Source: Gammaproteobacteria bacterium (GTDB lineage: Bacteria > Pseudomonadota > Gammaproteobacteria > DSM-19610). From it: a stretch of 12,057 nt of DNA. This document shows positions 1-6,920 of the stretch, piece by piece. The stretch covers positions 1 through 12,057 of the forward strand of contig DRQL01000219.1 of assembly GCA_011371465.1 (NCBI GenBank), read 5' to 3'. The notes under the pieces are model-generated. The model searched no databases. It was not told the DNA's origin and saw nothing but the letters and a program-made list of their open reading frames with translations. A program made the position numbers and the translations under genes. Position 1 is the stretch's first letter. The number at the start of each line of letters is the position of its first letter.

Positions 1-17
1 AAACACCCCTGTCAGAG

Positions 18-57
18 TGATATCCGGCATATGCCATATATCATCACGAAATTTCGT
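18..57. repeat. Two adjacent palindromes, centres 21 bases apart
   Basis: The first dyad (18-43) has the perfect core GGCATATGCC (26-35) flanked by matching arms TGATAT (18-23) and ATATCA (38-43), giving 22 symmetric bases out of 26. The second is the perfect 12-base palindrome ACGAAATTTCGT (46-57). Their centres lie two helical turns apart, as in paired operator sites. No gene they would control is visible in the window. The symmetry is seen; an operator role is inference. Confidence 0.4.
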
Positions 58-114
58 AAATTGATTTCGCACTATCCTGTTAATTCTTTTATACAATATA
101 GTGCTGACATTCAA

Positions 115-133
115 GCGTCCGTTATCAGGACGC
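115..133. repeat. GC-rich stem-loop in the AT-rich region
   Basis: GCGTCC (115-120) and GGACGC (128-133) form a perfect 6-bp stem around the seven-base loop GTTATCA. The same heptamer occurs inverted (TGATAAC) at 254-260. No T-run follows on either strand, so a terminator role is doubtful. Confidence 0.4.
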
Positions 134-162
134 ATGATCCGTGATATTGCCAAATTCGGGTC

Positions 163-194
163 AAAAAGAGCGGGCGCCGTATAACATCCTCTTT
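163..194 (-). terminator. Weak candidate terminator downstream of glmS
   Basis: On the minus strand AAAGAG (194-189) can pair with CTCTTT (170-165), and the second arm runs into five T residues (167-163). The loop is 18 bases long and contains only a 3-bp GC stem. The A-tract before and T-tract after resemble a bidirectional terminator, but the stem is weak. It is the only T-run-associated stem I see downstream of glmS. Confidence 0.22.
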
Positions 195-344
195 AACAAG
201 CGATATCAAGGCACCGCATCAGGCTGAAAAATTGTGAAAATTTGCGAGTGCGGTGATAACAGGAGCGTTAGCGAAGCACAATTGGCGAGCCGCTGTTCCA
301 GGGGTGTTATATGGCAGGTTTACGCGGCAACAATGCGGAAGTGG

Positions 345-445
345 ATGTGCACCGGGGGTGCAAAGCAGGTGACGGGTCGCGGGTTTATTCAACCGTAACC
401 GATTTGGCCAGGTTGCGCGGCTGGTCAACATCGGTGCCTTTCAGC
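345..445 (-). other. Predicted Tn7 attachment site (attTn7) at the glmS 3' end
   Basis: Tn7 and its relatives recognise the last codons of glmS through TnsD and insert about 25 bases past the stop codon. Here the conserved coding tail (LAKSVTVE) and the stop at 387-385 are intact, which places the expected insertion point near 360. No transposon end (TGT or ACA terminus with repeated TnsB sites) is visible at that position, so the site looks unoccupied immediately next to glmS. This rests on known Tn7 biology and conservation of the glmS end, not on a tested site. Confidence 0.55.
348..362 (-). repeat. Hairpin 23 bases after glmS
   Basis: On the minus strand TGCACC and GGTGCA flank a CCC loop, a perfect 6-bp stem. 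It sits where a glmS terminator would be expected and covers the predicted Tn7 insertion point. It is followed by CATCCACTTCC, with no T-run, so it does not qualify as a standard intrinsic terminator. Confidence 0.4.
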
Positions 446-2217
446 ACTGCCACGTGGTAGGCCAGCAGTTGCAGCGGGATGGTGAAGACAATCGGGGCGA
501 CGCAATCACTGGTGGGGGCGACCGGCAGTACGGTGCTGGTTTCGTCCGATGCCATGCCGGCTTCCTGGTCCGCGAACACCAGCATTTCGCCGCCGCGGGC
601 GCTGACTTCGTGCAGGTTGGATTTCAGTTTTTCCAGTAACTCGTTGTTGGGGGCTACGACGATGACCGGCATGGAGGCGTCCACCAGTGCCAGCGGGCCG
701 TGTTTCAGTTCCCCGGCCGGGTAGGCTTCGGCGTGGATGTAGGAGATTTCCTTGAGCTTGAGCGCGCCTTCCATGGCGACCGGGTACTGGGCGCCGCGTC
801 CCAGGAACAGTGCGTTGTCCTTGTCGGCGAAAGGCTCGGACAGCAGCTGGATTTTGTCATCCAGTGCCAGTACGTCCTCGATCTGGCGCGGCAGGTGTTC
901 GAGCTCGTGCACCAGTCTGCGTTCGGTTTCTTCGCTCATACTGAAGCGCCGACCCAGTACGATGGTCAGCAGCATCAATGCGGCGAGCTGGGTCGTGAAA
1001 GCCTTGGTGGATGCCACGCCGATTTCCGGTCCGGCGCGGGTCATCAGCACCAGGTCGGATTCGCGTGTCAGCGAACTCTCCGGTACGTTGCAGATGGTCA
1101 GCGACTGACCGAATCCCAGGCGCTTGGCTTCCTGTAAGGCGGCCAGCGTGTCGGCGGTTTCACCGGACTGTGAGATGGTAACGATCAGGGAGCTGTTGCG
1201 TACCACCGGCTTGCGGTAGCGGAACTCGCTGGCGACTTCGACGCTGCAGGGGATCCCGGCCAGGGACTCCATCCAGTAGCGCCCGATCAGGCCGGCGTGG
1301 TAGCTGGTGCCACAGGCGATGATGTGCACGCCCTGTACCTTGGAAAATATCTGTTCGGCATCCGCGCCGAAGGCCGCTTCCACTACACGTCCCTGGAAGA
1401 TCCGTCCTTCCAGCGTATCGGCAATGGCGCGCGGCTGCTCGTAGATTTCCTTGAGCATGTAGTGACGGTATTCACCGCGCTCCACGGCGTCGGCGGACAG
1501 TTCCGATTGACGCTCGGGGCGCTCGACCTCTTCACCCTTGCTGTCGTAGATCACCATGCCCTGGCTGGTGAGGTCAGCGATGTCTCCGTCTTCGAGAAAG
1601 ACGAAACGCTGCGTGACCGGCAACAGGGCGGCAACATCAGAGGCAATATAGTATTCGCCGATGCCGATGCCGATCACCAGCGGACTGCCGCGACGCGCTG
1701 CGATGAGCCGGTCCGGCTCGGAAATGCTGACGATCCCCAGCGCGTATGCGCCTTCCATGTCATTGCAGGTATGCCGGACGGCCTCCAGCAGGTTATCGCC
1801 CCGTTCCAGGTGGTGGTACACCTGGTGCACCACCACCTCGGTGTCGGTATCGGAAGTAAAGGTGAACCCCTGTTGCTTCTGCTGCGCGCGCAGGGCTTCG
1901 TGGTTTTCGATAATGCCGTTGTGGACCACAGCCACGCGGTGACCGCAGATGTGCGGGTGCGCATTGCGCTCGGTGGGTTTGCCGTGGGTTGCCCAGCGCG
2001 TGTGCGCGATACCCACCACACCCTGCACCGGGTCCAGGTCATAGGCGTTCGCGAGTTCGGCGACCTTGCCCGTGGTGCGCAGGCGTTCCAGCTCGGCGCC
2101 GGCATTCACGACGGCCACGCCGGCGGAATCGTAGCCACGGTATTCCAGGCGCCTCAGTCCTTCCAGGAGGATGGGAGCAACTTCACGCTGCGCAACGGCA
2201 CCTACGATTCCACACAT
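385..2217 (-). CDS. glmS: Glutamine-fructose-6-phosphate aminotransferase (isomerising), 610 aa
   Basis: GlmS makes glucosamine-6-phosphate from fructose-6-phosphate and glutamine, the first committed step to UDP-GlcNAc. The N-terminal class II glutaminase domain (about 1-240) begins MCGIVGAV, so Cys2 becomes the N-terminal nucleophile after Met removal. It contains HTRWATHG, HNGIIENHEAL and SDTDTEV. The isomerase half has two SIS domains (about 285-425 and 455-600), with the phosphosugar motif TISQSGETADTL and the catalytic region YPAGELKHGPLALVD. The C-terminal tail is PRNLAKSVTVE, with the K that forms the sugar Schiff base at 605. Length is near E. coli GlmS (609 aa). It is 43 bases after glmU, with AGGA eight bases before the ATG. 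No glmS ribozyme could fit in that gap. Confidence 0.99.
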   Translation of the reverse strand: MCGIVGAVAQREVAPILLEGLRRLEYRGYDSAGVAVVNAGAELERLRTTGKVAELANAYDLDPVQGVVGIAHTRWATHGKPTERNAHPHICGHRVAVVHNGIIENHEALRAQQKQQGFTFTSDTDTEVVVHQVYHHLERGDNLLEAVRHTCNDMEGAYALGIVSISEPDRLIAARRGSPLVIGIGIGEYYIASDVAALLPVTQRFVFLEDGDIADLTSQGMVIYDSKGEEVERPERQSELSADAVERGEYRHYMLKEIYEQPRAIADTLEGRIFQGRVVEAAFGADAEQIFSKVQGVHIIACGTSYHAGLIGRYWMESLAGIPCSVEVASEFRYRKPVVRNSSLIVTISQSGETADTLAALQEAKRLGFGQSLTICNVPESSLTRESDLVLMTRAGPEIGVASTKAFTTQLAALMLLTIVLGRRFSMSEETERRLVHELEHLPRQIEDVLALDDKIQLLSEPFADKDNALFLGRGAQYPVAMEGALKLKEISYIHAEAYPAGELKHGPLALVDASMPVIVVAPNNELLEKLKSNLHEVSARGGEMLVFADQEAGMASDETSTVLPVAPTSDCVAPIVFTIPLQLLAYHVAVLKGTDVDQPRNLAKSVTVE

Positions 2218-2260
2218 GATAACGGTCCTGGCTTACATTTATACGATCAGGTAGCGGACA

Positions 2261-3628
2261 TTACTCGGTTTTCTTGACCGGGCGCTGCCAGCCGGCACGG
2301 GTCTGCTGCGGGCTGCGGCTCAGGGTCAGCTCGCCGGGCGGCACTTCCCGGGTAATGGTCGATCCGGCACCGATAGTGGCGCCGTCGCCCACCTTGACGG
2401 GCGCAACCAGCTGCGTATCGGAGCCGATGAACACATTGTCGCCGATCTCCGTCAGGTGTTTATACGCACCGTCATAGTTGCAGGTGATGGTACCGGCGCC
2501 CACGTTCACGCCCGACCCCATGTGGGTATCACCGATGTAACTCAGGTGGTTCACCTTGGAGCCCGCGGCGATGCGGGACTTCTTGATCTCGACAAAGTTG
2601 CCGATGTGCACCCGTTCCGCCAGTTCGGTTTCGGGACGGATACGGGCAAAGGGTCCGATATGCGCCTGCCGGCCGATCACGCCGGAATCTATGACGCAGT
2701 TGGCGAGGATTTCGGCGTCATCGCCGATCTCCGCGTTTTTAACCTGGCAGTTGGGTCCGATATGAACGCGTTCTCCCAGCGTAACCCGACCCTCGAACAC
2801 GCAATTGACATCGATGAAACAGTCGCGGCCCGTCACCAGTTCGCCGCGCACATCGATGCGCCCCGGGTCCGCGAGCGTGGTGCCGTCGCGCATCAGGCCG
2901 TCCGCCAGTCGGCGCTGGTATTCGCGCTCCAGTACCGCGAGCTGCGCGCGATCATTGACGCCGAGAATTTCAAATTCATCTTCTGCGGAAGCACTGTCTA
3001 TGGCATATCCCTCACCGGCCGCGATGGCTACCACGTCGGTCAGGTAGTACTCGCCCTGGGCGTTGCGGTTATCCAGCTGTTGCAGCCAGGCGCGCAGTTT
3101 GCCCGCCGGCGCGGCCAGGAAACCGGTATTGATTTCCCGGATACGCAACTGTTCTTCACTGGCGTCTTTCTGTTCCACGATGCCCGTCAATCGACCATCG
3201 TCTGCGCGCAGCATACGACCGTAGCCGAACGGCTCATCCAGTGTTGCGGTCAGAACCGACAGGGCGCCCTGCCTGGCCTGCTTCACCAGGCGTTGCAGGG
3301 TTTCGGCGCGAATCAATGGTACGTCACCATACAATACCAGCACCACCTCGTCGTCCTGCACGGAGGGCATGGCCTGGTCGACCGCATGCCCGGTTCCCAG
3401 CTGGCGGTCCTGCAGCACCCAGTCCACGCCTTCCTGCGCCAGCGCTTCGCGCACCTGTTCACCACCGTGGCCGTAGACGACGTGGATACCCGCCGGTTCC
3501 AGTGAACGGGCCGTGCGGATGACGTGTTGCAGCAACGGTTCGCCGCCCAACGGGTGCAGGATCTTGGGCAGGTCGGAACGCATGCGCGTTCCCTGGCCGG
3601 CGGCGAGGATAATGACGCTGGGTTTCAT
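2261..3628 (-). CDS. glmU: Bifunctional GlcNAc-1-P uridylyltransferase / GlcN-1-P acetyltransferase, 455 aa
   Basis: GlmU acetylates glucosamine-1-phosphate with acetyl-CoA and then transfers UMP from UTP to give UDP-GlcNAc, the precursor of peptidoglycan and lipopolysaccharide. The N-terminal uridylyltransferase domain (1 to about 227) has LAAGQGTRMRSDLPKILHPL (residues 8-27, key K22) and YGDVPLI (100-106, metal ligand D102). N167 and the second metal ligand N225 (GVNDRAQL) complete the site. The C-terminal left-handed beta helix (about 250-455) shows repeated hexapeptides. The likely catalytic H361 in VNHLSYIGDTHMG matches E. coli H363, and VGAGTITCNYDG completes the acetyltransferase site. 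It lies 72 bases after the FKBP gene, with AGGGA 11 bases before the ATG. Confidence 0.98.
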   Translation of the reverse strand: MKPSVIILAAGQGTRMRSDLPKILHPLGGEPLLQHVIRTARSLEPAGIHVVYGHGGEQVREALAQEGVDWVLQDRQLGTGHAVDQAMPSVQDDEVVLVLYGDVPLIRAETLQRLVKQARQGALSVLTATLDEPFGYGRMLRADDGRLTGIVEQKDASEEQLRIREINTGFLAAPAGKLRAWLQQLDNRNAQGEYYLTDVVAIAAGEGYAIDSASAEDEFEILGVNDRAQLAVLEREYQRRLADGLMRDGTTLADPGRIDVRGELVTGRDCFIDVNCVFEGRVTLGERVHIGPNCQVKNAEIGDDAEILANCVIDSGVIGRQAHIGPFARIRPETELAERVHIGNFVEIKKSRIAAGSKVNHLSYIGDTHMGSGVNVGAGTITCNYDGAYKHLTEIGDNVFIGSDTQLVAPVKVGDGATIGAGSTITREVPPGELTLSRSPQQTRAGWQRPVKKTE

Positions 3629-3677
3629 GGGCGTGGATGTCCCTGGTTAACCTCGGTGGCGTTATGATACTGCAAAT

Positions 3678-3691
3678 GTGCGGCCCCGCAC
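3678..3691 (-). repeat. Short GC-rich hairpin between the FKBP gene and glmU
   Basis: GTGCG and CGCAC flank a four-base GC loop (5-bp stem) just after the FKBP stop codon. On the minus strand it is followed by ATTTGCAG rather than a T-run, so at most it is a weak attenuator or an RNA-processing point. The 72-base gap shows no convincing promoter; the TATCAT nearby lacks a -35 partner. Confidence 0.3.
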
Positions 3692-3700
3692 CTGCCGCCT

Positions 3701-4180
3701 TCAGTGCAGTACCGGTGTGGAAACGCCTTTCTGCTTTTCTTCTTCCGTGGCATCCCGGATATCGGCAACCGTGACGGCGTAGGTCAGCGTTTTTCCCGCA
3801 AAGGGGTGGTTGCCGTCCACGGTAAGCCGGTCATTTTCTATTTTGGAAACAATGAAGGTACGGGTATCACCCCGGTCGTTCTGCATCTGCACTTCTGCGC
3901 CGATATGCCGGAACTCGGGGGGCACATTGTCGATTTCGTCGGTAAAAGTGAGGCTGGGGTCGTGTGGGCCGAAGGCTTTTTCCGGCTCCAGCACCACCTC
4001 GACAGAGCCGCCGAGTTCCACGCCGTCCAGTGCTTCCTCAACGTCGGGAAACATCTGGTTGGGACCACCGTGCACGTAGTACACCGGGATATCCGACTGT
4101 TCCAGGATCACACCGGTCTCGTCGATAATGGAATAGGTGATAGCGACCACCTTGTGCTTGCCTACCACGGGTGCGCTCAT
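3701..4180 (-). CDS. SlyD-like FKBP-type peptidyl-prolyl cis-trans isomerase, 159 aa
   Basis: The product matches the SlyD/SlpA group of FKBP isomerases, which catalyse cis-trans isomerisation of Xaa-Pro bonds and act as folding helpers. The split FKBP domain is seen at about residues 8-73 (VVAITYSI, YYVHGGPNQMFPDVEEAL, EKAFGPHDP) and 122-145 (DGNHPFAGKTL, then VADIRDATEEE). An insert-in-flap chaperone domain lies between, at about 74-121. The His/Cys-rich metal-binding tail of E. coli SlyD is absent: the protein ends about ten residues after ATEEE. No signal peptide is seen, so it is probably cytoplasmic. An upstream in-frame ATG at 4276 would add 32 Pro/Arg-rich residues encoded out of frame within atpC, which I judge spurious. 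The chosen ATG lies seven bases after atpC with no clear Shine-Dalgarno, suggesting coupling. A folding role for ATP synthase or GlmU is only inference. Confidence 0.92.
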   Translation of the reverse strand: MSAPVVGKHKVVAITYSIIDETGVILEQSDIPVYYVHGGPNQMFPDVEEALDGVELGGSVEVVLEPEKAFGPHDPSLTFTDEIDNVPPEFRHIGAEVQMQNDRGDTRTFIVSKIENDRLTVDGNHPFAGKTLTYAVTVADIRDATEEEKQKGVSTPVLH

Positions 4181-4187
4181 GAAAAGT

Positions 4188-4613
4188 CTAGCGCCCGGCC
4201 TTGTCGCGAAGGTGCTGGATGGTGCGCAACTGGGCAACCGCCTCGGCCAGTTCCGCCTGGGCCTTGGCGTAGTCAAAATCGCTCTTTTTATCGGTCATGG
4301 CTTTCTCGGCCCGTTCCTTCACCCGCAGGGCGGCGGCTTCGTCCAGGTCGGTGGCACGCAAAGCGGTATCCGCCAGCACGGTCACCACGTGCGGCTGGAT
4401 CTCCAGCATGCCGCCGGAGACGTAGAAGAACTGTTCCTCCTGGCCTTCCATCTGCACGCGCACTTCACCCGCCTTCAGGCGGGTAAGCAGTGGAGTATGC
4501 CGCGGTGCAATACCGACTTCACCCATCTCCGCCGGTGCGAACACCATGTTGGCGGTGCCGGAGAAGATCTCGGCCTCGGCGCTGACGATGTCGACATGAA
4601 TGGTCATAGCCAT
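4188..4613 (-). CDS. atpC: F1Fo ATP synthase subunit epsilon, 141 aa
   Basis: Epsilon sits on the rotor with gamma and can inhibit ATP hydrolysis through its mobile C-terminal helices. The N-terminal beta sandwich (about 1-87) starts MAMTIHVDIVSAEAEIFSG, closely matching E. coli AtpC, and contains GEVGIAPRHTPLLT and VSGGMLEIQP. The C-terminal helical hairpin is about 88-141. The first ATG is chosen over the second (codon 3) because E. coli also begins MAMT and because AGAGG lies eight bases upstream of it. It is the last structural atp gene. The FKBP gene starts seven bases after its TAG. Confidence 0.98.
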   Translation of the reverse strand: MAMTIHVDIVSAEAEIFSGTANMVFAPAEMGEVGIAPRHTPLLTRLKAGEVRVQMEGQEEQFFYVSGGMLEIQPHVVTVLADTALRATDLDEAAALRVKERAEKAMTDKKSDFDYAKAQAELAEAVAQLRTIQHLRDKAGR

Positions 4614-4634
4614 AGTCTGAACCTCTGTTGACCC

Positions 4635-6011
4635 TTACAGCGACCTGGCTTTTTCGACGGCTTCGTCGATGGTGCCAACCATGTAGAAAGCCTGCTCGGG
4701 CAGGTCGTCGTAGTCACCGGCGATAATGCCCTTGAAAGCGGCGATGGTATCCTTGAGCGAAACGTACTTGCCGGGCGAACCGGTGAAGGTCTCGGCCACG
4801 AAGAAGGGCTGCGACAGGAAGCGCTGGATCTTGCGGGCGCGGGCCACCACTTGCTTGTCTTCTTCCGACAGCTCGTCCATACCCAGGATGGCAATGATGT
4901 CGCGCAGCTCCTTGTAGCGCTGCAGGGTACCCTGCACGGCGCGCGCGGTATCGTAATGCTCGTTACCGACCACCAGCGGATCGAGCTGGCGCGAGGTCGA
5001 GTCGAGCGGATCCACGGCCGGGTAGATACCCAGCTCGGCGACCTGCCGCGACAGCACCAGGGTGGCATCCAGGTGGGCGAAAGTGGTGGCGGGCGACGGA
5101 TCGGTCAGATCGTCCGCGGGCACGTACACGGCCTGGAAGGAAGTGATGGAGCCGGACTTGGTGGAGGTAATACGCTCCTGCAGCGCGCCCATTTCTTCGG
5201 CCAGCGTCGGCTGGTAACCCACCGCGGACGGCATACGACCGAGCAGTGCGGACACTTCGGTACCGGCCAGCGTGTAACGGTAGATGTTGTCGATGAACAT
5301 CAGCACGTCGCGGCCTTCGTCACGGAAGTTTTCCGCGATGGTCAGACCGGTCAGCGCCACGCGCAGGCGGTTGCCCGGCGGCTCGTTCATCTGGCCGTAC
5401 ACCAACGCCACTTTTTCCAGCACGTTGGCTTCCTTCATTTCGTAGTAGAAGTCGTTACCTTCACGGGTACGTTCGCCGACACCCGCGAATACCGAGAAAC
5501 CGGAGTGCTCGATAGCGATGTTACGAATCAGCTCCATCAGGGTAACGGTCTTGCCCACGCCGGCACCGCCGAACAGTCCGATCTTGCCGCCCTTGGCGAT
5601 GGGCATGATGAGGTCGATGACCTTGATGCCGGTCTCCAGGATTTCCAGGCTGGCGGCCTGGTCCTCGTAGCTGGGTGGCGTACGGTGTATCGGCATCTTC
5701 TTGTCCGCGTCGACCGGGCCGGCTTCATCGACCGGGTTGCCGAGCACGTCCATGACGCGACCCAGCGTGCCCTGGCCGACGGGCACCGAGATGGGTGCAC
5801 CGGTACTGGCCACGTTGATGCCGCGCTTCAGGCCGTCAGTCGACCCCATGGCAATGGTGCGCACCACGCCGTCGCCCAGCTGCGCCTGCACTTCCAGCGT
5901 CAGCCCGGCTTCGTCCACCACCAGTGCGTCGTAGACCCGGGGCACGGCATCGCGCGGGAATTCCACGTCGACCACCGCGCCGATAATTTCAACAATGTTT
6001 CCGGAACTCAT
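4635..6011 (-). CDS. atpD: F1Fo ATP synthase subunit beta, 458 aa
   Basis: Beta carries the three catalytic sites that make ATP. The P-loop is GGAGVGKT at residues 148-155 (catalytic K154). The catalytic glutamate is E180 in GVGERTREG, and the Walker B strand leads into MFIDNIYRYTLAG (238-250). The family signature PAVDPLDSTS (331-340) and the catch loop DELSEED (379-385), which interacts with gamma, are both intact. Overall the sequence is very close to E. coli AtpD (about 460 aa). GAGAGGA lies eight bases before the ATG, a strong site, consistent with three copies per complex. Confidence 0.99.
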   Translation of the reverse strand: MSSGNIVEIIGAVVDVEFPRDAVPRVYDALVVDEAGLTLEVQAQLGDGVVRTIAMGSTDGLKRGINVASTGAPISVPVGQGTLGRVMDVLGNPVDEAGPVDADKKMPIHRTPPSYEDQAASLEILETGIKVIDLIMPIAKGGKIGLFGGAGVGKTVTLMELIRNIAIEHSGFSVFAGVGERTREGNDFYYEMKEANVLEKVALVYGQMNEPPGNRLRVALTGLTIAENFRDEGRDVLMFIDNIYRYTLAGTEVSALLGRMPSAVGYQPTLAEEMGALQERITSTKSGSITSFQAVYVPADDLTDPSPATTFAHLDATLVLSRQVAELGIYPAVDPLDSTSRQLDPLVVGNEHYDTARAVQGTLQRYKELRDIIAILGMDELSEEDKQVVARARKIQRFLSQPFFVAETFTGSPGKYVSLKDTIAAFKGIIAGDYDDLPEQAFYMVGTIDEAVEKARSL

Positions 6012-6037
6012 TGGGTAAGTCCTCTCAATATAAAATT

Positions 6038-6901
6038 CTAGACCGCTGCGGCGCCGCTGACGATTTCTGACAGCTCCTGGGTAATCGCTGCCTGGCGGGC
6101 CTTGTTGTAGACCAGCTGCAATTCGTCGATCAGCGTACCGGCATTGTCGGAGGCCGCCTTCATGGCCACCATGCGCGCTGCCATTTCACAGGCGATGTTC
6201 TCCACCAGGCCCTGGTAGACCAGCGACTCGATGTAACGCATCAGCAGACCGTCCATCACCGTGCGCGCGTCCGGCTCGTAGATATAGTCCCAGTGATGCT
6301 TGAGTTCCTCGTCACTGTCATCGCCCACCACCGGCAACAACTGCTCGACCATGGGGGTCTGCGTCATGGTGTTCACGAACACGTTATTGGCCAGGTACAG
6401 GCGATCGATGCTGCCATCGTTATAGGCATCCAGCATCACTTTCACGGAACCGATCAGTTCCTCGATGCGCGGCGTGTCGCCGAGGTGGGAATTCTCCGAC
6501 ACCACGTTGCCGCCCATGCGTTTGAAAAAACCCATCGCCTTGCTGCCAATCACCGCGAGATCGATTTCCAGGCTCTGGTCGCGCCATTCCTTCATCGAAC
6601 GGATGGCCGACTTGAACAGGTTGATGTTCAGGCCGCCGCACAGGCCACGGTCGGTGGAAATCACAATCAGGCCAACCCGTTTGGCCTCGCGTTCGATCAG
6701 GTACGGGTGTTTGTATTCCGGGTGCGCCTTGCCCATGTGGGCCACCACGTTACGCATCTTTTCCGCGTACGGCCGCGAGGCGCGCATGCGATCCTGCGCC
6801 TTGCGCATCTTGCTCGCCGCGACCATTTCCATGGCCTTGGTGATCTTCTGCGTATTCTGGATACTCTTGATCTGGGTGCGTATTTCTTTCGCGCCAGCCA
6901 T
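6038..6901 (-). CDS. atpG: F1Fo ATP synthase subunit gamma, 287 aa
   Basis: Gamma is the central shaft that turns inside alpha3beta3 and drives the catalytic sites. The N-terminal helix carries the family signature IKSIQNTQKITKAMEMVAAS (residues 11-30). The Rossmann-like body contains STDRGLCGGLN (82-92). The C-terminal helix ends in ARQAAITQELSEIVSGAAAV, the typical signature that fits into the head. Length equals E. coli AtpG. There is no redox-regulatory cysteine insertion of the chloroplast type. The gene lies 19 bases after atpA. Its ribosome-binding site is weak (GGGA, about 9 bases before ATG). Confidence 0.99.
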   Translation of the reverse strand: MAGAKEIRTQIKSIQNTQKITKAMEMVAASKMRKAQDRMRASRPYAEKMRNVVAHMGKAHPEYKHPYLIEREAKRVGLIVISTDRGLCGGLNINLFKSAIRSMKEWRDQSLEIDLAVIGSKAMGFFKRMGGNVVSENSHLGDTPRIEELIGSVKVMLDAYNDGSIDRLYLANNVFVNTMTQTPMVEQLLPVVGDDSDEELKHHWDYIYEPDARTVMDGLLMRYIESLVYQGLVENIACEMAARMVAMKAASDNAGTLIDELQLVYNKARQAAITQELSEIVSGAAAV

Positions 6902-6920
6902 TGAATCAGTCCCGGGTCAG

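Larger units (their letters stand above)
1..384. other. AT-rich intergenic stretch downstream of glmS
   Basis: This 384-base stretch is about 41% GC over its first 240 bases, against clearly higher GC in the genes. I see no gene. Frame 1 on the plus strand is open from the edge to a TGA at 142-144 (47 codons), and an ATG at 311 on the plus strand opens a short frame antisense to glmS; neither is supported. It contains several dyads and a weak terminator candidate, listed separately. It may be the border between the glm operon and an unrelated neighbour or island. Confidence 0.6.

Noticed and set aside
1..144. Plus-strand frame open from the window edge for 47 codons, possible gene end
   Set aside because: The product (including KFRKLISHYPVNSFIQYS) resembles nothing I recognise, the DNA is AT-rich with palindromes, and a run of this length is not rare by chance. 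Sequence left of position 1 is needed.
320..384. Right end of a Tn7-like transposon next to glmS
   Set aside because: At the expected point about 25 bases past the stop there is no ACA/TGT terminus and no repeated end-binding sites. The nearest ACA, at 330-332, is about 53 bases away.
311..460. Short plus-strand frame starting MAGLRGNN with a good Shine-Dalgarno (AGGGG)
   Set aside because: Most of it is the complement of the conserved glmS 3' end, a well known source of spurious antisense frames, and the non-overlapping part shows nothing recognisable.
2218..2260. Internal promoter before glmS (TATAAA in the glmU-glmS gap)
   Set aside because: The hexamer at 17 bases upstream (GAGTAA, at the end of glmU) bears no resemblance to a -35 element.
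4181..4276. Upstream ATG giving a 191-aa version of the FKBP protein
   Set aside because: The extra 32 residues are Pro/Arg-rich, read out of frame through the conserved end of atpC, and have no counterpart in SlyD-like proteins. The ATG at 4180 begins just before the conserved fold.
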